This document shows, piece after piece, positions 1 to 5,733 of a stretch of DNA of 6,269 nucleotides. The notes beneath the pieces are model-generated. The model saw only the letters and a list, made by a program, of their open reading frames with translations, did not search any database and was not told the origin of the DNA. This DNA comes from Bacillota bacterium (lineage in GTDB: Bacteria > Bacillota > Clostridia > DSM-8532). Position numbers and translations under genes: made by a program. Where the stretch lies: positions 1 through 6,269 of the forward strand of contig JAEXPO010000161.1 of NCBI GenBank assembly GCA_023446675.1, written 5' to 3'. Each line of letters opens with the position of its first letter. Within the stretch, counting starts at the first letter, position 1.

Positions 1-1
1 A

Positions 2-682
2 ATCGCACTGGTGCTCATGGTCTATCTGGGGACCTTTGCCTTTTCCGCTGGCATGGGTTATCTGTTTGACAATGTAAGCGCTCTTTCGTCACTTAAAGGA
101 ACGGTAATGCCGCTTATCTGGGGCTTCAATTTTTTAATCGGCTCCATTCTGGCTCTCGTGGTAAAGTGGTTCTTTTCGGTTCTTAAAAAGTCGGGGCTTA
201 TGAAGCGGCAATATACGAACAATTATCTTTTAAACCGCATTTCCGGCATAGCCTTTGACCTTATGATCATCTGCAGCGTCTGCTCCATTGACCTGTCGGA
301 CTTAAAGGAGCTTTGGATCCCTTTTGTCGTTTTAACAGCCATTGGAGGCTTTGTCACATTAACCTACCTGCATTATGTGTGCAAACGGCTTTACCCCAGC
401 TATGAGAGAGAGGGAATGCTTTCCATGTACGGTATGCTCACAGGTACGGTAAGCACGGGCATTGTGCTTTTAAGGGAAGTGGACCCGGATTTTAAGACCC
501 CGGCGGCAAATAATCTTGTTATCGGAAGCTCCAGCGCCATACTTTTGGGCTTCCCTTTTTTGGTTCTTTTAGGAGTTGCTCCTAAATCCGACACACATCT
601 GTTTGTGACCATAGGCATTATGGCAGCGTACTTTGTTGTATTAAACTACCTCATGCTCAAAAAGAGCAAAAAGGCCCATTAA
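2..682 (+). CDS. Sodium:glutamate symporter (GltS family), C-terminal half, partial
   Basis: The reading frame is open to the left edge, so the start is outside the window; 226 residues remain, about half of the roughly 400 usual for GltS. Hydrophobic segments are visible at about residues 2-20, 36-60, 80-97, 103-125, 143-158, 172-191 and 199-218, so this is a polytopic inner-membrane protein. The most telling stretch is the glycine- and threonine-rich segment around residues 143-162 (MYGMLTGTVSTG followed by LLREVDP), which I recognise from the second half of GltS-type carriers; these couple glutamate uptake to sodium. The protein ends in a short basic tail (KKSKKAH). No terminator is evident after the stop, so transcription could continue into the phosphatase gene downstream. 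Family assignment is from recognition of motifs; substrate is inferred from the family and could be another anion. Confidence 0.72.
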   Translation: MALVLMVYLGTFAFSAGMGYLFDNVSALSSLKGTVMPLIWGFNFLIGSILALVVKWFFSVLKKSGLMKRQYTNNYLLNRISGIAFDLMIICSVCSIDLSDLKELWIPFVVLTAIGGFVTLTYLHYVCKRLYPSYEREGMLSMYGMLTGTVSTGIVLLREVDPDFKTPAANNLVIGSSSAILLGFPFLVLLGVAPKSDTHLFVTIGIMAAYFVVLNYLMLKKSKKAH

Positions 683-699
683 AGAAATGAAAAAAGCAG

Positions 700-767
700 C
701 TGTTCTGTCTGCGCCTCTTAATAATTGGGTTGAGGTATAGCCCGCTTCGGTCAGCCGATCAGAACAG
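700..767 (+). repeat. 8-bp inverted repeat in the leader of the phosphatase gene
   Basis: CTGTTCTG at 700-707 is the exact reverse complement of CAGAACAG at 760-767, with a 52-base gap. A smaller CCTC/GAGG pair (714-717 with 732-735) lies inside. There is no run of T after the right arm, so it is not a classical terminator. The right arm ends 6 bases before the ribosome binding site at 774-780. It may fold in the transcript, or it may be chance. Confidence 0.3.
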
Positions 768-773
768 TAATTC

Positions 774-780
774 AAAGGAG
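774..780 (+). promoter_or_regulatory. Ribosome binding site of the histidine phosphatase gene
   Basis: AAAGGAG lies 6 bases before the ATG at 787. It decides the start: the frame is open further upstream to a TTG at 730, but that codon has no ribosome binding site, and the MRLYIIRHA start typical of the family begins exactly at 787. Confidence 0.8.
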
Positions 781-786
781 ATTGTA

Positions 787-1488
787 ATGAGACTTTATAT
801 CATAAGGCATGCGGATCCCGACTATCCCAACAATACCATAACGGCAAAAGGTCATCTTGAGGCCCAGGCTCTTTCTGTGAGGCTGGTTGCCCAGGGCTTG
901 GATAAGGTCTTCACCTCACCCCTCAACCGGGCCAAAGAAACCATGAAATACACTACCGATAAGCTTGGCATGGATTATACCATTGAGGAATGGGCAAGGG
1001 AGCTGGACATGTGGCTGCATGAATCCCCCTGGGGCCCCATGGCCGTATGGGACGCACCGGGAGCGGATATGCGGGAAAGCCTGCGAAATTCGGGAAAAGA
1101 TCTGTGGTCGGGCAACGAACACTTTTCCTCAATTAAAATTGATGAGGTATATGAACAGGTTAAAAGAGATTCCGACGCCTTTTTAAAGCGTTTGGGCTAT
1201 GAACGGGAAGGAGGCCGATACCGGATCCTCCATGCCAACAAGGATAAGGTGGCTTTGTTCTGCCATAACGGGTTGGGCCTTACCTGGCTGGCACATCTTC
1301 TGGATCTTCCTTTGTCCCTTGTATGGTCGGGCTTCTGGCTTCCGCCCTCCTCGGTGACTACCCTGTTGTTTGATGAACGCTCCAGCGAATGGGCAACGCC
1401 CCGCTGTATCGGTCTGGGTGATGTTTCCCATCTCTATCAAGCGGGGCTTCCCGTGCAGCCCAGAGGTATCCTGGCCAATTTCGACTAA
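787..1488 (+). CDS. Histidine phosphatase family protein (phosphoglycerate mutase-like)
   Basis: A 233-residue protein, typical in length for a single-domain member of the histidine phosphatase superfamily. These enzymes pass phosphate through a phospho-histidine. The N-terminal motif is R7-H8-A9-D10 (usually RHG), in which H8 would be the phosphate-accepting histidine. S44-P45-L46-N47-R48-A49 matches the conserved SPLxRA arginine motif. A candidate acid residue lies in the stretch around E72 to E79 (ARELDMWLHES). The second catalytic histidine is H160 in FCHNGLG. No signal peptide is visible, so it should be cytoplasmic. The substrate cannot be told from sequence; the RHAD form and the long insert between residues 80 and 150 fit generic small-molecule phosphatases better than glycolytic phosphoglycerate mutase. 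The gene is convergent with the ABC permease, leaving only 15 bases between the stop codons and no obvious terminator. Confidence 0.88.
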   Translation: MRLYIIRHADPDYPNNTITAKGHLEAQALSVRLVAQGLDKVFTSPLNRAKETMKYTTDKLGMDYTIEEWARELDMWLHESPWGPMAVWDAPGADMRESLRNSGKDLWSGNEHFSSIKIDEVYEQVKRDSDAFLKRLGYEREGGRYRILHANKDKVALFCHNGLGLTWLAHLLDLPLSLVWSGFWLPPSSVTTLLFDERSSEWATPRCIGLGDVSHLYQAGLPVQPRGILANFD

Positions 1489-1503
1489 GAGAATGGCGCC
1501 GGA

Positions 1504-2304
1504 TTACTCCAGATTGAGCTTTTTATTAAGTATGAAGGTGGTCAGGGCATAGAAGGCTGCGCCGAATACCAGAGGAATCAGGATGAGGTAAACAAGCAAC
1601 AGTGATTCCAGGTTCGCCGGTATAAGGGGCTCCTCTACGCTGCTGATAAATTCTATGGTGCCTGGGAGGGTGTAGAAGGATATAATTCCTACAATGATCT
1701 GTGTTACGGTATTGAGCCCCAGGAAGGCGCCGAAGGAAACCAGAAGCTTGTGATTGGGCGCCATGTGGCCTACGGCAATGGCGGCATACAGCATAAGGCT
1801 GCTGGCGAAAAGGCTTATGAGAATTCCGGCAATAAGCTCTGTACTGAGAATAGCCAGATGACCCGAGCCTAAATAGGCATCCACAGTGTCCAATAACAGG
1901 GACAGCTCGGAAGCTATGTCTCCAAACAGGCCGCGCTCGTAAGCAACGATGAATATGGAGCCAAAGGCGATAATGACGCTTAAAATAACCCAGCTTACAG
2001 AAACCAGGAGCTTGCTTACAATATGCTGCCAGGTTTTTACTGGAAGCGTAAACATCAGGTAGCCCTCGTCGCTGAGAAGATTTCTGTAGAAACGCTGGAT
2101 GGTAACCACCACGGTGATAACGAAGATGGCGATAATCATGGCTACATAGAGGAACATGCTGATGCCCTGGGGGAGCTCAAAACGGCTGGTGTTCAAATTC
2201 AGCAGAATTTTGTTGATTGCGGCAAAAACAAGGAGAACGGCATACAAAGGAAGAAAAATCCTGCCCGTGGCCTTGTATTCATATTTTAAAAGTTTTGTCA
2301 GCAT
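1504..2304 (-). CDS. ABC-2-like transporter permease
   Basis: A 266-residue membrane protein with six likely transmembrane segments at about residues 15-34, 48-70, 97-121, 150-178, 184-211 and 233-259. This is the usual topology of ABC-2-type exporter permeases. Between segments 2 and 3 is the sequence LSDEGYLMFTLPVK (residues 77-90), a cytoplasmic stretch I recognise from Firmicute permeases paired with GntR-regulated ATPases; it probably contacts the ATPase. The start codon overlaps the end of the ATPase gene by 7 bases, and AGGGAGGT at 2311-2318 lies 6 bases before it, so the two are translationally coupled. With the ATPase it should form a dimer-of-heterodimers exporter. The cargo is unknown; related operons (YtrABCDEF-type) answer to cell-wall-active antibiotics, which is inference here. 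Confidence 0.82.
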   Translation of the reverse strand: MLTKLLKYEYKATGRIFLPLYAVLLVFAAINKILLNLNTSRFELPQGISMFLYVAMIIAIFVITVVVTIQRFYRNLLSDEGYLMFTLPVKTWQHIVSKLLVSVSWVILSVIIAFGSIFIVAYERGLFGDIASELSLLLDTVDAYLGSGHLAILSTELIAGILISLFASSLMLYAAIAVGHMAPNHKLLVSFGAFLGLNTVTQIIVGIISFYTLPGTIEFISSVEEPLIPANLESLLLVYLILIPLVFGAAFYALTTFILNKKLNLE

Positions 2305-2996
2305 TTGAATACCTCCCTGAATAAGTTGTCGACGGATTTGCCTCTCTCATCACGGATGGCATCCACCGAGGATGAAAGAACGATTTGGCCGCCATGAATG
2401 AAGACTACGTGATCCAGCACCTTTTCAATGTCGGCGATGAGGTGGGTGGATATAATCACGGTGGCATTTTCGTTATAGTTGGAAATAATGGTTTCCAGAA
2501 TGTAGTCCCGGGCAGCCGGATCCACTCCGCCTATGGGCTCATCCAGCAGGTACAGCTCCGCCTCACGGCTCATAACCAGGATAAGCTGAACCTTTTCTTT
2601 CGTACCCTTTGAAAGGGTCTTCAGGCGGTCCTTGGGGTTAATATTAAGCCGTTTCAGCATATCGTAGGCTTTTTCCCTTTTAAAATCCTCGTAGAAGTCG
2701 GCAAAGAAGGCAATAAGCTCTTCAACCCGCATCCAGTCGTTGAGATAGCTTCTTTCCGGCAAATAGGATACACGCATCTTTGTCTCTGCTCCGGGAAGGT
2801 AGCCGCTGATTCGGATGGAACCGGAGGTTGGTGTCAAAAGATTGTTGGCCAGCTTGATAAGCGTGGTTTTGCCGCTGCCGTTAGGTCCCAAAAGGCCTAC
2901 TATTTTACCCCGTTCAAGGGTAAGATTGACTCCGGAGAGTGCTTTTTTGTTTCCGAAGCTTTTGGTGAGATCGGTACAGCTTAGAATGGTGTTCAT
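2298..2996 (-). CDS. ABC transporter ATP-binding protein
   Basis: A 232-residue nucleotide-binding subunit with all core motifs. The Walker A motif is GPNGSGKTT at residues 37-45. A Q-loop region follows at YLPERSYL (79-86), with glutamate where glutamine is classical. The signature is LSKGTKEK at 128-135, with K in place of the first G of LSGGQ, a variant common in small Firmicute exporters. Walker B is LYLLDEP at 148-154 with catalytic E153, then the D-loop GGVDP at 156-160 and the switch histidine H185 in STHL. It hydrolyses ATP to drive the adjacent permease at the cytoplasmic face. Its ATG overlaps the stop of the GntR gene by 4 bases, and the AAGGAG at 3005-3010 lies inside the GntR gene, so expression is coupled. 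No residue needed for ATP hydrolysis appears missing. Confidence 0.93.
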   Translation of the reverse strand: MNTILSCTDLTKSFGNKKALSGVNLTLERGKIVGLLGPNGSGKTTLIKLANNLLTPTSGSIRISGYLPGAETKMRVSYLPERSYLNDWMRVEELIAFFADFYEDFKREKAYDMLKRLNINPKDRLKTLSKGTKEKVQLILVMSREAELYLLDEPIGGVDPAARDYILETIISNYNENATVIISTHLIADIEKVLDHVVFIHGGQIVLSSSVDAIRDERGKSVDNLFREVFKC

Positions 2997-3364
2997 TGCT
3001 TCAACTCCTTTGCCAGATTCATAAGAATGCTTGCGATTTCCTGCTTTTCAAATCCCAGCTTTCCCATTTTTTCAATAAACTCGGCAGCTTGCTCTTGAGC
3101 TACCCTGCTTTTCGCCTGTTCAATCATATGGGCATCCTCCGTAATAAAGCGTCCGCTTGTTCTCTGAGTTACAATAAGACCGTCTTCCTCCAGCTTTGCC
3201 AGAGCCCGCTGCATAGTATTGGGGTTTACCGCAGCCTCCTGGGCCATATCTCTTACCGAGGGGAGCCTTGCTCCCAAAGGAAAGCTTCCTGCAAAGATCA
3301 TCATTTCGATTTGCTCAATAAGCTGGGTGTAAATGGGTCTGTCGGACTTCAGTTCCCATGGCAT
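2993..3364 (-). CDS. GntR-family transcriptional regulator, YtrA type
   Basis: A 123-residue regulator. Residues 9-75 form the GntR winged helix-turn-helix: PIYTQLIEQI helix, LPSVRDMAQEAAVNPNTMQRAL helix-turn-helix (about 34-55), then LEEDGLIVTQRTSGRFI wing (58-74). Only about 45 residues follow, mostly helical with charged and hydrophobic spacing, as in the short dimerisation tail of the YtrA subfamily; there is no room for a large ligand-binding domain. It is the first gene of an operon with an ABC ATPase and permease, the standard arrangement in which the regulator represses its own operon until an inducer appears. AAAGGAGT at 3371-3378 lies 6 bases before the ATG. The promoter and repeat array upstream (3410-3482) are the likely target. 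The inducer cannot be inferred. Confidence 0.9.
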   Translation of the reverse strand: MPWELKSDRPIYTQLIEQIEMMIFAGSFPLGARLPSVRDMAQEAAVNPNTMQRALAKLEEDGLIVTQRTSGRFITEDAHMIEQAKSRVAQEQAAEFIEKMGKLGFEKQEIASILMNLAKELKQ

Positions 3365-3370
3365 GTTTTC

Positions 3371-3378
3371 ACTCCTTT
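3371..3378 (-). promoter_or_regulatory. Ribosome binding site of the GntR regulator gene
   Basis: On the minus strand this reads AAAGGAGT, 6 bases before the ATG at 3364. It supports the chosen start of the first gene of the operon. Confidence 0.75.
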
Positions 3379-3409
3379 GTCATAGCCTGAATTTTGATTT
3401 TAATGTTGT

Positions 3410-3461
3410 TGTATTATTGTATTACTGTGTTAATGTATTAAGCTGTTAATACAATGATACA
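3410..3461 (-). repeat. Operator-like array of 8-bp repeats
   Basis: Read on the plus strand, four direct copies of an 8-bp unit lie end to end: TGTATTAT (3410-3417), TGTATTAC (3418-3425), TGTGTTAA (3426-3433), TGTATTAA (3434-3441). After GCTG come two copies in the opposite orientation: TTAATACA (3446-3453) and ATGATACA (3454-3461). The fourth direct copy and the first inverted copy make a perfect palindrome with 8-bp arms and a 4-base centre (3434-3453). The array covers the -10 box and the expected start point of the GntR/ABC operon, so bound repressor would block transcription. Assignment to the GntR protein is inference from position. Confidence 0.6.
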
Positions 3462-3482
3462 ACTGTTAAAAACATTTGTCAA
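3454..3482 (-). promoter_or_regulatory. Promoter of the GntR-ABC operon
   Basis: On the minus strand the -35 box is TTGACA (3477-3482, perfect), then a 17-base spacer and the -10 box TATCAT (3454-3459, five of six consensus bases). Transcription would start near 3447, inside the palindrome at 3434-3453, giving a leader of about 80 bases before the GntR start at 3364. The -10 box lies within one of the 8-bp repeat units, which fits autoregulation. Confidence 0.75.
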
Positions 3483-3517
3483 CGGATCTGTTCATTTTAT
3501 TTTCATTGTTTTATGAT
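3476..3517 (+). promoter_or_regulatory. Possible promoter region of the deacetylase gene
   Basis: Two weak plus-strand candidates exist. One is TTGTCA (3476-3481) with TATTTT at 3498-3503 after 16 bases; its -35 box lies on top of the minus-strand -35 box. The other uses TATGAT at 3512-3517 with a poor -35 (TGTTCA, 3489-3494). Neither is convincing alone, but the divergent gene needs a promoter and nothing better is seen between 3365 and 3603. Confidence 0.35.
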
Positions 3518-3542
3518 AAATAAGGAAAAACGGCACGGGATG

Positions 3543-3560
3543 TTCCGGGCAATTCCGGAA
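3543..3560 (+). repeat. Small stem-loop in the deacetylase leader
   Basis: TTCCGG (3543-3548) and CCGGAA (3555-3560) pair across the 6-base loop GCAATT; a further CCGG lies at about 3567-3570. There is no T run after it, so it is not a terminator. It is the only structured element in the purine-rich leader, which continues to a weak ribosome binding site, AAAGG at 3586-3590, about 13 bases before the ATG. Confidence 0.35.
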
Positions 3561-3603
3561 GAAATACCGGGAAACAAAGGAATAGAAAGGAAAGAACGGC
3601 TTT

Positions 3604-4287
3604 ATGAATCTATGGAACGGGAAAAAGAAGGCACTGACCTTCAGCTACGATGACGGTGTCGGACAGGACAAGCGTTTGGTGGAGATTTTCAACCGTTACG
3701 ACATGAAGGGAACCTTTAACATTAATACAGGCATTCAAAGCGCATCAAGCAAATGGGTAAAAGGCACGGTAGAAATTCGGCGCCTGAATGTAAGGGATAT
3801 TAAGGAGGTCTATAAAGGGCATGAGGTAGCCGCCCACTCTTTGACACATCCCCATCTGGAGCTTTGGGACGAAGAAACCATAGAGAATGAAATGGATCAG
3901 GACATGCTTAACATAGAACGGATTTTCGGCCATAAGCCGGCAGGAATGGCCTATCCCTTTGGGACCTATGATGAGAAAACCCTCAAAGTACTTAAAAAGC
4001 TGGGGCTCGGCTATGCAAGGACTGTGAAATCCTCAGAAAATTTTGAAATGCAGGCGGAGCTTTTGGAGTTCAGCCCCACCTGTCATCATAATAATAAGAA
4101 GCTTATGGAGCTTGGACGGGCCTTTTTGGAGCTCAGGCCCGAAACACCCAAGCTTTTTTATGTATGGGGACACAGCTTTGAATTTGATACCGATGATAAC
4201 TGGGCGCTTATTGAGGAATTCTGCGCGCTTATGTCCGGAAAGGACGATATCTATTACGGTACAAACGCAGATGTTTTCGGCCTGTGA
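3604..4287 (+). CDS. Polysaccharide deacetylase family protein (NodB/CE4 domain)
   Basis: A 227-residue protein that is almost entirely a NodB homology domain. These enzymes are metal-dependent and remove acetyl groups from N-acetylated sugars in chitin oligomers, peptidoglycan or related glycans. Motif 1 is FSYDDG (residues 13-18), with D16 as the expected catalytic base and D17 as a metal ligand. Motif 2 is H78-S-L-T-H82, the two metal-binding histidines. Motif 3 is represented by MAYPFGTY (115-122), which lacks the usual arginine of RPPY. The late catalytic histidine is H190 in VWGHSFEF. There is no signal peptide or membrane anchor, so the protein is predicted to stay in the cytoplasm, unlike classical peptidoglycan deacetylases. 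It is divergent from the GntR/ABC operon. No terminator separates it from the ribBA promoter, which starts two bases after its stop. Confidence 0.88.
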   Translation: MNLWNGKKKALTFSYDDGVGQDKRLVEIFNRYDMKGTFNINTGIQSASSKWVKGTVEIRRLNVRDIKEVYKGHEVAAHSLTHPHLELWDEETIENEMDQDMLNIERIFGHKPAGMAYPFGTYDEKTLKVLKKLGLGYARTVKSSENFEMQAELLEFSPTCHHNNKKLMELGRAFLELRPETPKLFYVWGHSFEFDTDDNWALIEEFCALMSGKDDIYYGTNADVFGL

Positions 4288-4288
4288 C

Positions 4289-4316
4289 TTGACAATGAAA
4301 TTATATAGCGTATAAT
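4289..4316 (+). promoter_or_regulatory. Consensus promoter of the FMN-riboswitch/ribBA unit
   Basis: TTGACA (4289-4294) and TATAAT (4311-4316), both perfect sigma-A hexamers, are 16 bases apart. Transcription would start near 4323, about 15 bases before the riboswitch. The -35 box begins one base after the deacetylase stop codon. The -10 region is also flanked by AAATTATA (4298-4305) and TATAATTT (4311-4318), an exact inverted repeat. Confidence 0.85.
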
Positions 4317-4337
4317 TTAATTATATAAAATTAAATA

Positions 4338-4447
4338 GACCTTCAGGGTTTGGCGAAATTCCATACCGGCGGTAAAGCCCGCGAGCCGTAAGGCAGATTC
4401 GGTGAGATTCCGAGGCCGACAGTAAAGTCTGGACGAGAGAAGAGGTT
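4338..4447 (+). promoter_or_regulatory. FMN riboswitch (RFN element)
   Basis: The aptamer carries the highly conserved blocks of the RFN element in the right order: GGCGAAATTCC (4352-4362), ACCGGCGGTAAAGCCCGCGA (4365-4384), GATTCGGTGAGATTCCGA (4396-4413), GGCCGACAGTAAAGTCTGGA (4414-4433) and the closing GAGAGAAGAGG (4435-4445). The variable arm is a short GCC-GTAA-GGC hairpin (4385-4394) capped by a GNRA-type loop. The closing helix P1 is formed by GACCTTC (4338-4344) with GAAGAGGTTT (4439-4448), with one bulge. It binds flavin mononucleotide, and family knowledge says binding reduces expression of the downstream riboflavin gene. The terminator at 4474-4506 shows that control here is at transcription. 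Confidence 0.96.
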
Positions 4448-4485
4448 TATGCTTGGGATAAGTATGTCTTTTTAGCCTTGAGGGT
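4339..4485 (+). promoter_or_regulatory. Predicted antiterminator pairing of the FMN riboswitch
   Basis: ACCTTCAGGGTT (4339-4350), which includes the 5' strand of P1, can form 12 continuous pairs, nine Watson-Crick and three G-U, with AGCCTTGAGGGT (4474-4485), the 5' arm of the terminator. The pairing excludes both P1 and the terminator, so it is a natural ligand-free ON structure. The function is inferred; the complementarity is read directly. Confidence 0.65.
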
Positions 4486-4506
4486 GTTTGCCTTCAAGGC
4501 TTTTTT
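4474..4506 (+). terminator. Intrinsic terminator controlled by the FMN riboswitch
   Basis: AGCCTTGAGGG (4474-4484) pairs with CCTTCAAGGCT (4491-4501) as an 11-bp stem with one G-U pair and the loop TGTTTG, followed at once by a T run (4501-4506). It lies 31 bases before the ribBA start and after the aptamer, the standard position for FMN-dependent premature termination. Confidence 0.9.
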
Positions 4507-4517
4507 GCTTTGAAGGC
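4490..4517 (+). repeat. Alternative read-through hairpin overlapping the terminator
   Basis: GCCTTCAAGGC (4490-4500) pairs over 11 positions (one G-U) with GCTTTGAAGGC (4507-4517), placing the six-T run in the loop. It shares an arm with the terminator, so the two cannot coexist. The 3' arm ends just before the ribBA ribosome binding region (4518-4530) and leaves it free. Confidence 0.6.
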
Positions 4518-4522
4518 AGGGG

Positions 4523-4530
4523 AAAGGGTG
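4523..4530 (+). promoter_or_regulatory. Ribosome binding site of ribBA
   Basis: AAAGGGTG, followed by AT, resembles the AAGGAGGTGAT consensus and lies 6 bases before the GTG at 4537. It favours that start over GTG 4528, which is inside the site, and TTG 4510, which is inside the hairpin arm. Confidence 0.65.
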
Positions 4531-4536
4531 ATAAAT

Positions 4537-5733
4537 GTGTTATTTAATACGATAGAAGAGGCATTGGATGAAATAAGGCAGGGGAGAGTGATTCTCATTG
4601 CCGATGATGAGGACAGGGAAAGCGTAGGGGACATGGCTCTTGCTGCAGAGAAGGTTACCCCCGAGACTCTGGACTTTATGAGCAGCAACGGAGGCGGACC
4701 TGTGTACTTTGCAGCTGGTGAGGAGGAGCTTGAAAAGCTTAAGGCGGACCATTACCGGAAAGCCTTTTTAGCCTCCGACACAGAGGAAGGGTATTTACCG
4801 GTGGATTGGGTTGATTCCTACCAGGGCTATTCCTCTACGGCAAAGGCCCTTACCATAAAAAAAATTCTTGATAAAAACTCCGGCAGGAAGGATTTCAGGC
4901 ATCCCGGCCACATTTTTCCCATCCCCGCGAAAAAGGGAGGGGTTCTTAAACGGGCCGGCCGGGCCGAGGCAGTTTCTGATTTGGCTTTACTGGCAGGGGC
5001 AGGACCCCAGGGCCTGTTATGTGAGGTGCACAACGAAGACGGAACCCGTACAAAGCTTCCACAGCTCTTTGCCTTTGCCGACAGGCATGGGCTTAAGATG
5101 GTGAGCGTTAAGGATATCATTGCCTTTAGAAGTGCCAGGGAAACACTTGTGGAGCGTGTTACCACCGCTAAAATGCCTACACGCTATGGTGACTTTCTTA
5201 TTCATGGCTTTGTCAACCGTACCAACGGAGAGCACCATATTGCCCTGACCATGGGTGATATCAATAAGGAGGAGCCGATTCTGGTTCGGGTTCACTCCGA
5301 ATGCCTTACCGGCGACGCCCTTGGCTCCAGCCGCTGCGACTGCGGGCATCAGTACGATGCCGCCATGAAAAAAATCGCGGCCGAGGGACGGGGCATACTG
5401 GTGTATATGCGTCAGGAGGGCCGGGGAATAGGCCTTATCAATAAGCTTCGGGCCTATGAGCTCCAGGATGGGGGATTGGATACGGTGGATGCCAATCTCG
5501 CCCTTGGTTTTCCCGAGGATCTCAGGGATTACGGCATTGGCGCTCAAATCCTTTTGGAGCTGGGTGTGGGCAAAATCCGGCTGATGACCAATAACCCCAG
5601 AAAAATCGTAGGTTTATCCGGCTATGGCTTTGAAATTGTGGAAAGGGTTCCCCTTCAGATTGACACCGTAAAGGAGGCTAAATTTTATATGCATACCAAA
5701 AAGGAAAAAATGGGCCACCTCTTCCAGTTCTAG
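4537..5733 (+). CDS. ribBA: RibBA-type protein: GTP cyclohydrolase II with a degenerate DHBP synthase domain
   Basis: A 398-residue two-domain protein, the normal length for RibBA; the GTG start gives [10 protein letters not shown], matching the family's N terminus. Residues 1-200 align with 3,4-dihydroxy-2-butanone-4-phosphate synthase (from ribulose 5-phosphate), and 205-398 with GTP cyclohydrolase II, the first step of the pyrimidine branch of riboflavin synthesis. The second half looks fully functional: zinc cysteines C256, C267 and C269 in [27 protein letters not shown] (292-300), RAYELQD (305-311) and catalytic R330 in DLRDYG. The first half keeps DDEDRE (23-28), D32, H125 (HPGH), R139 and E163. 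It has V30 where DREnEGD has glutamate, R142-A143 in place of the His-Thr of GHTEA, and lacks the TAFTVSID and TGISAxDR motifs (residues 84-104 differ). DHBP synthase activity is therefore doubtful. Controlled by the FMN riboswitch; no rib neighbours. Confidence 0.93.
   Translation: MLFNTIEEALDEIRQGRVILIADDEDRESVGDMALAAEKVTPETLDFMSSNGGGPVYFAAGEEELEKLKADHYRKAFLASDTEEGYLPVDWVDSYQGYSSTAKALTIKKILDKNSGRKDFRHPGHIFPIPAKKGGVLKRAGRAEAVSDLALLAGAGPQGLLCEVHNEDGTRTKLPQLFAFADRHGLKMVSVKDIIAFRSARETLVERVTTAKMPTRYGDFLIHGFVNRTNGEHHIALTMGDINKEEPILVRVHSECLTGDALGSSRCDCGHQYDAAMKKIAAEGRGILVYMRQEGRGIGLINKLRAYELQDGGLDTVDANLALGFPEDLRDYGIGAQILLELGVGKIRLMTNNPRKIVGLSGYGFEIVERVPLQIDTVKEAKFYMHTKKEKMGHLFQF

Noticed and set aside
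730..786. N-terminal extension of the phosphatase from a TTG at 730
   Set aside because: No ribosome binding site before it; the extension has no family similarity, and AAAGGAG plus ATG at 787 fit exactly.
2996..3385. Plus-strand open frame of 129 codons opposite the GntR gene
   Set aside because: It mirrors the well-supported regulator gene and shows no recognisable domain.
3410..3461. CRISPR-like array
   Set aside because: The repeat units are only 8 bp with no spacers and they include inverted copies, which fits an operator and not a CRISPR.
4510..4536. ribBA start at TTG 4510 or GTG 4528
   Set aside because: TTG 4510 lies in the arm of a hairpin with no ribosome binding site. GTG 4528 lies inside the Shine-Dalgarno-like AAAGGGTG. 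GTG 4537 gives the usual family N terminus.
4951..4966. Sequencing or assembly error producing the His-to-Arg change in RibB (CGGGCC appears twice around GGC)
   Set aside because: The frame is intact and several other signature motifs far from this site are also changed, so a single local error does not explain the pattern; it cannot be fully excluded for this residue alone.
5017..5547. Minus-strand open frame of 176 codons opposite ribBA
   Set aside because: It is a shadow of a strongly conserved RibA coding region, with no motif and no ribosome binding site of note.
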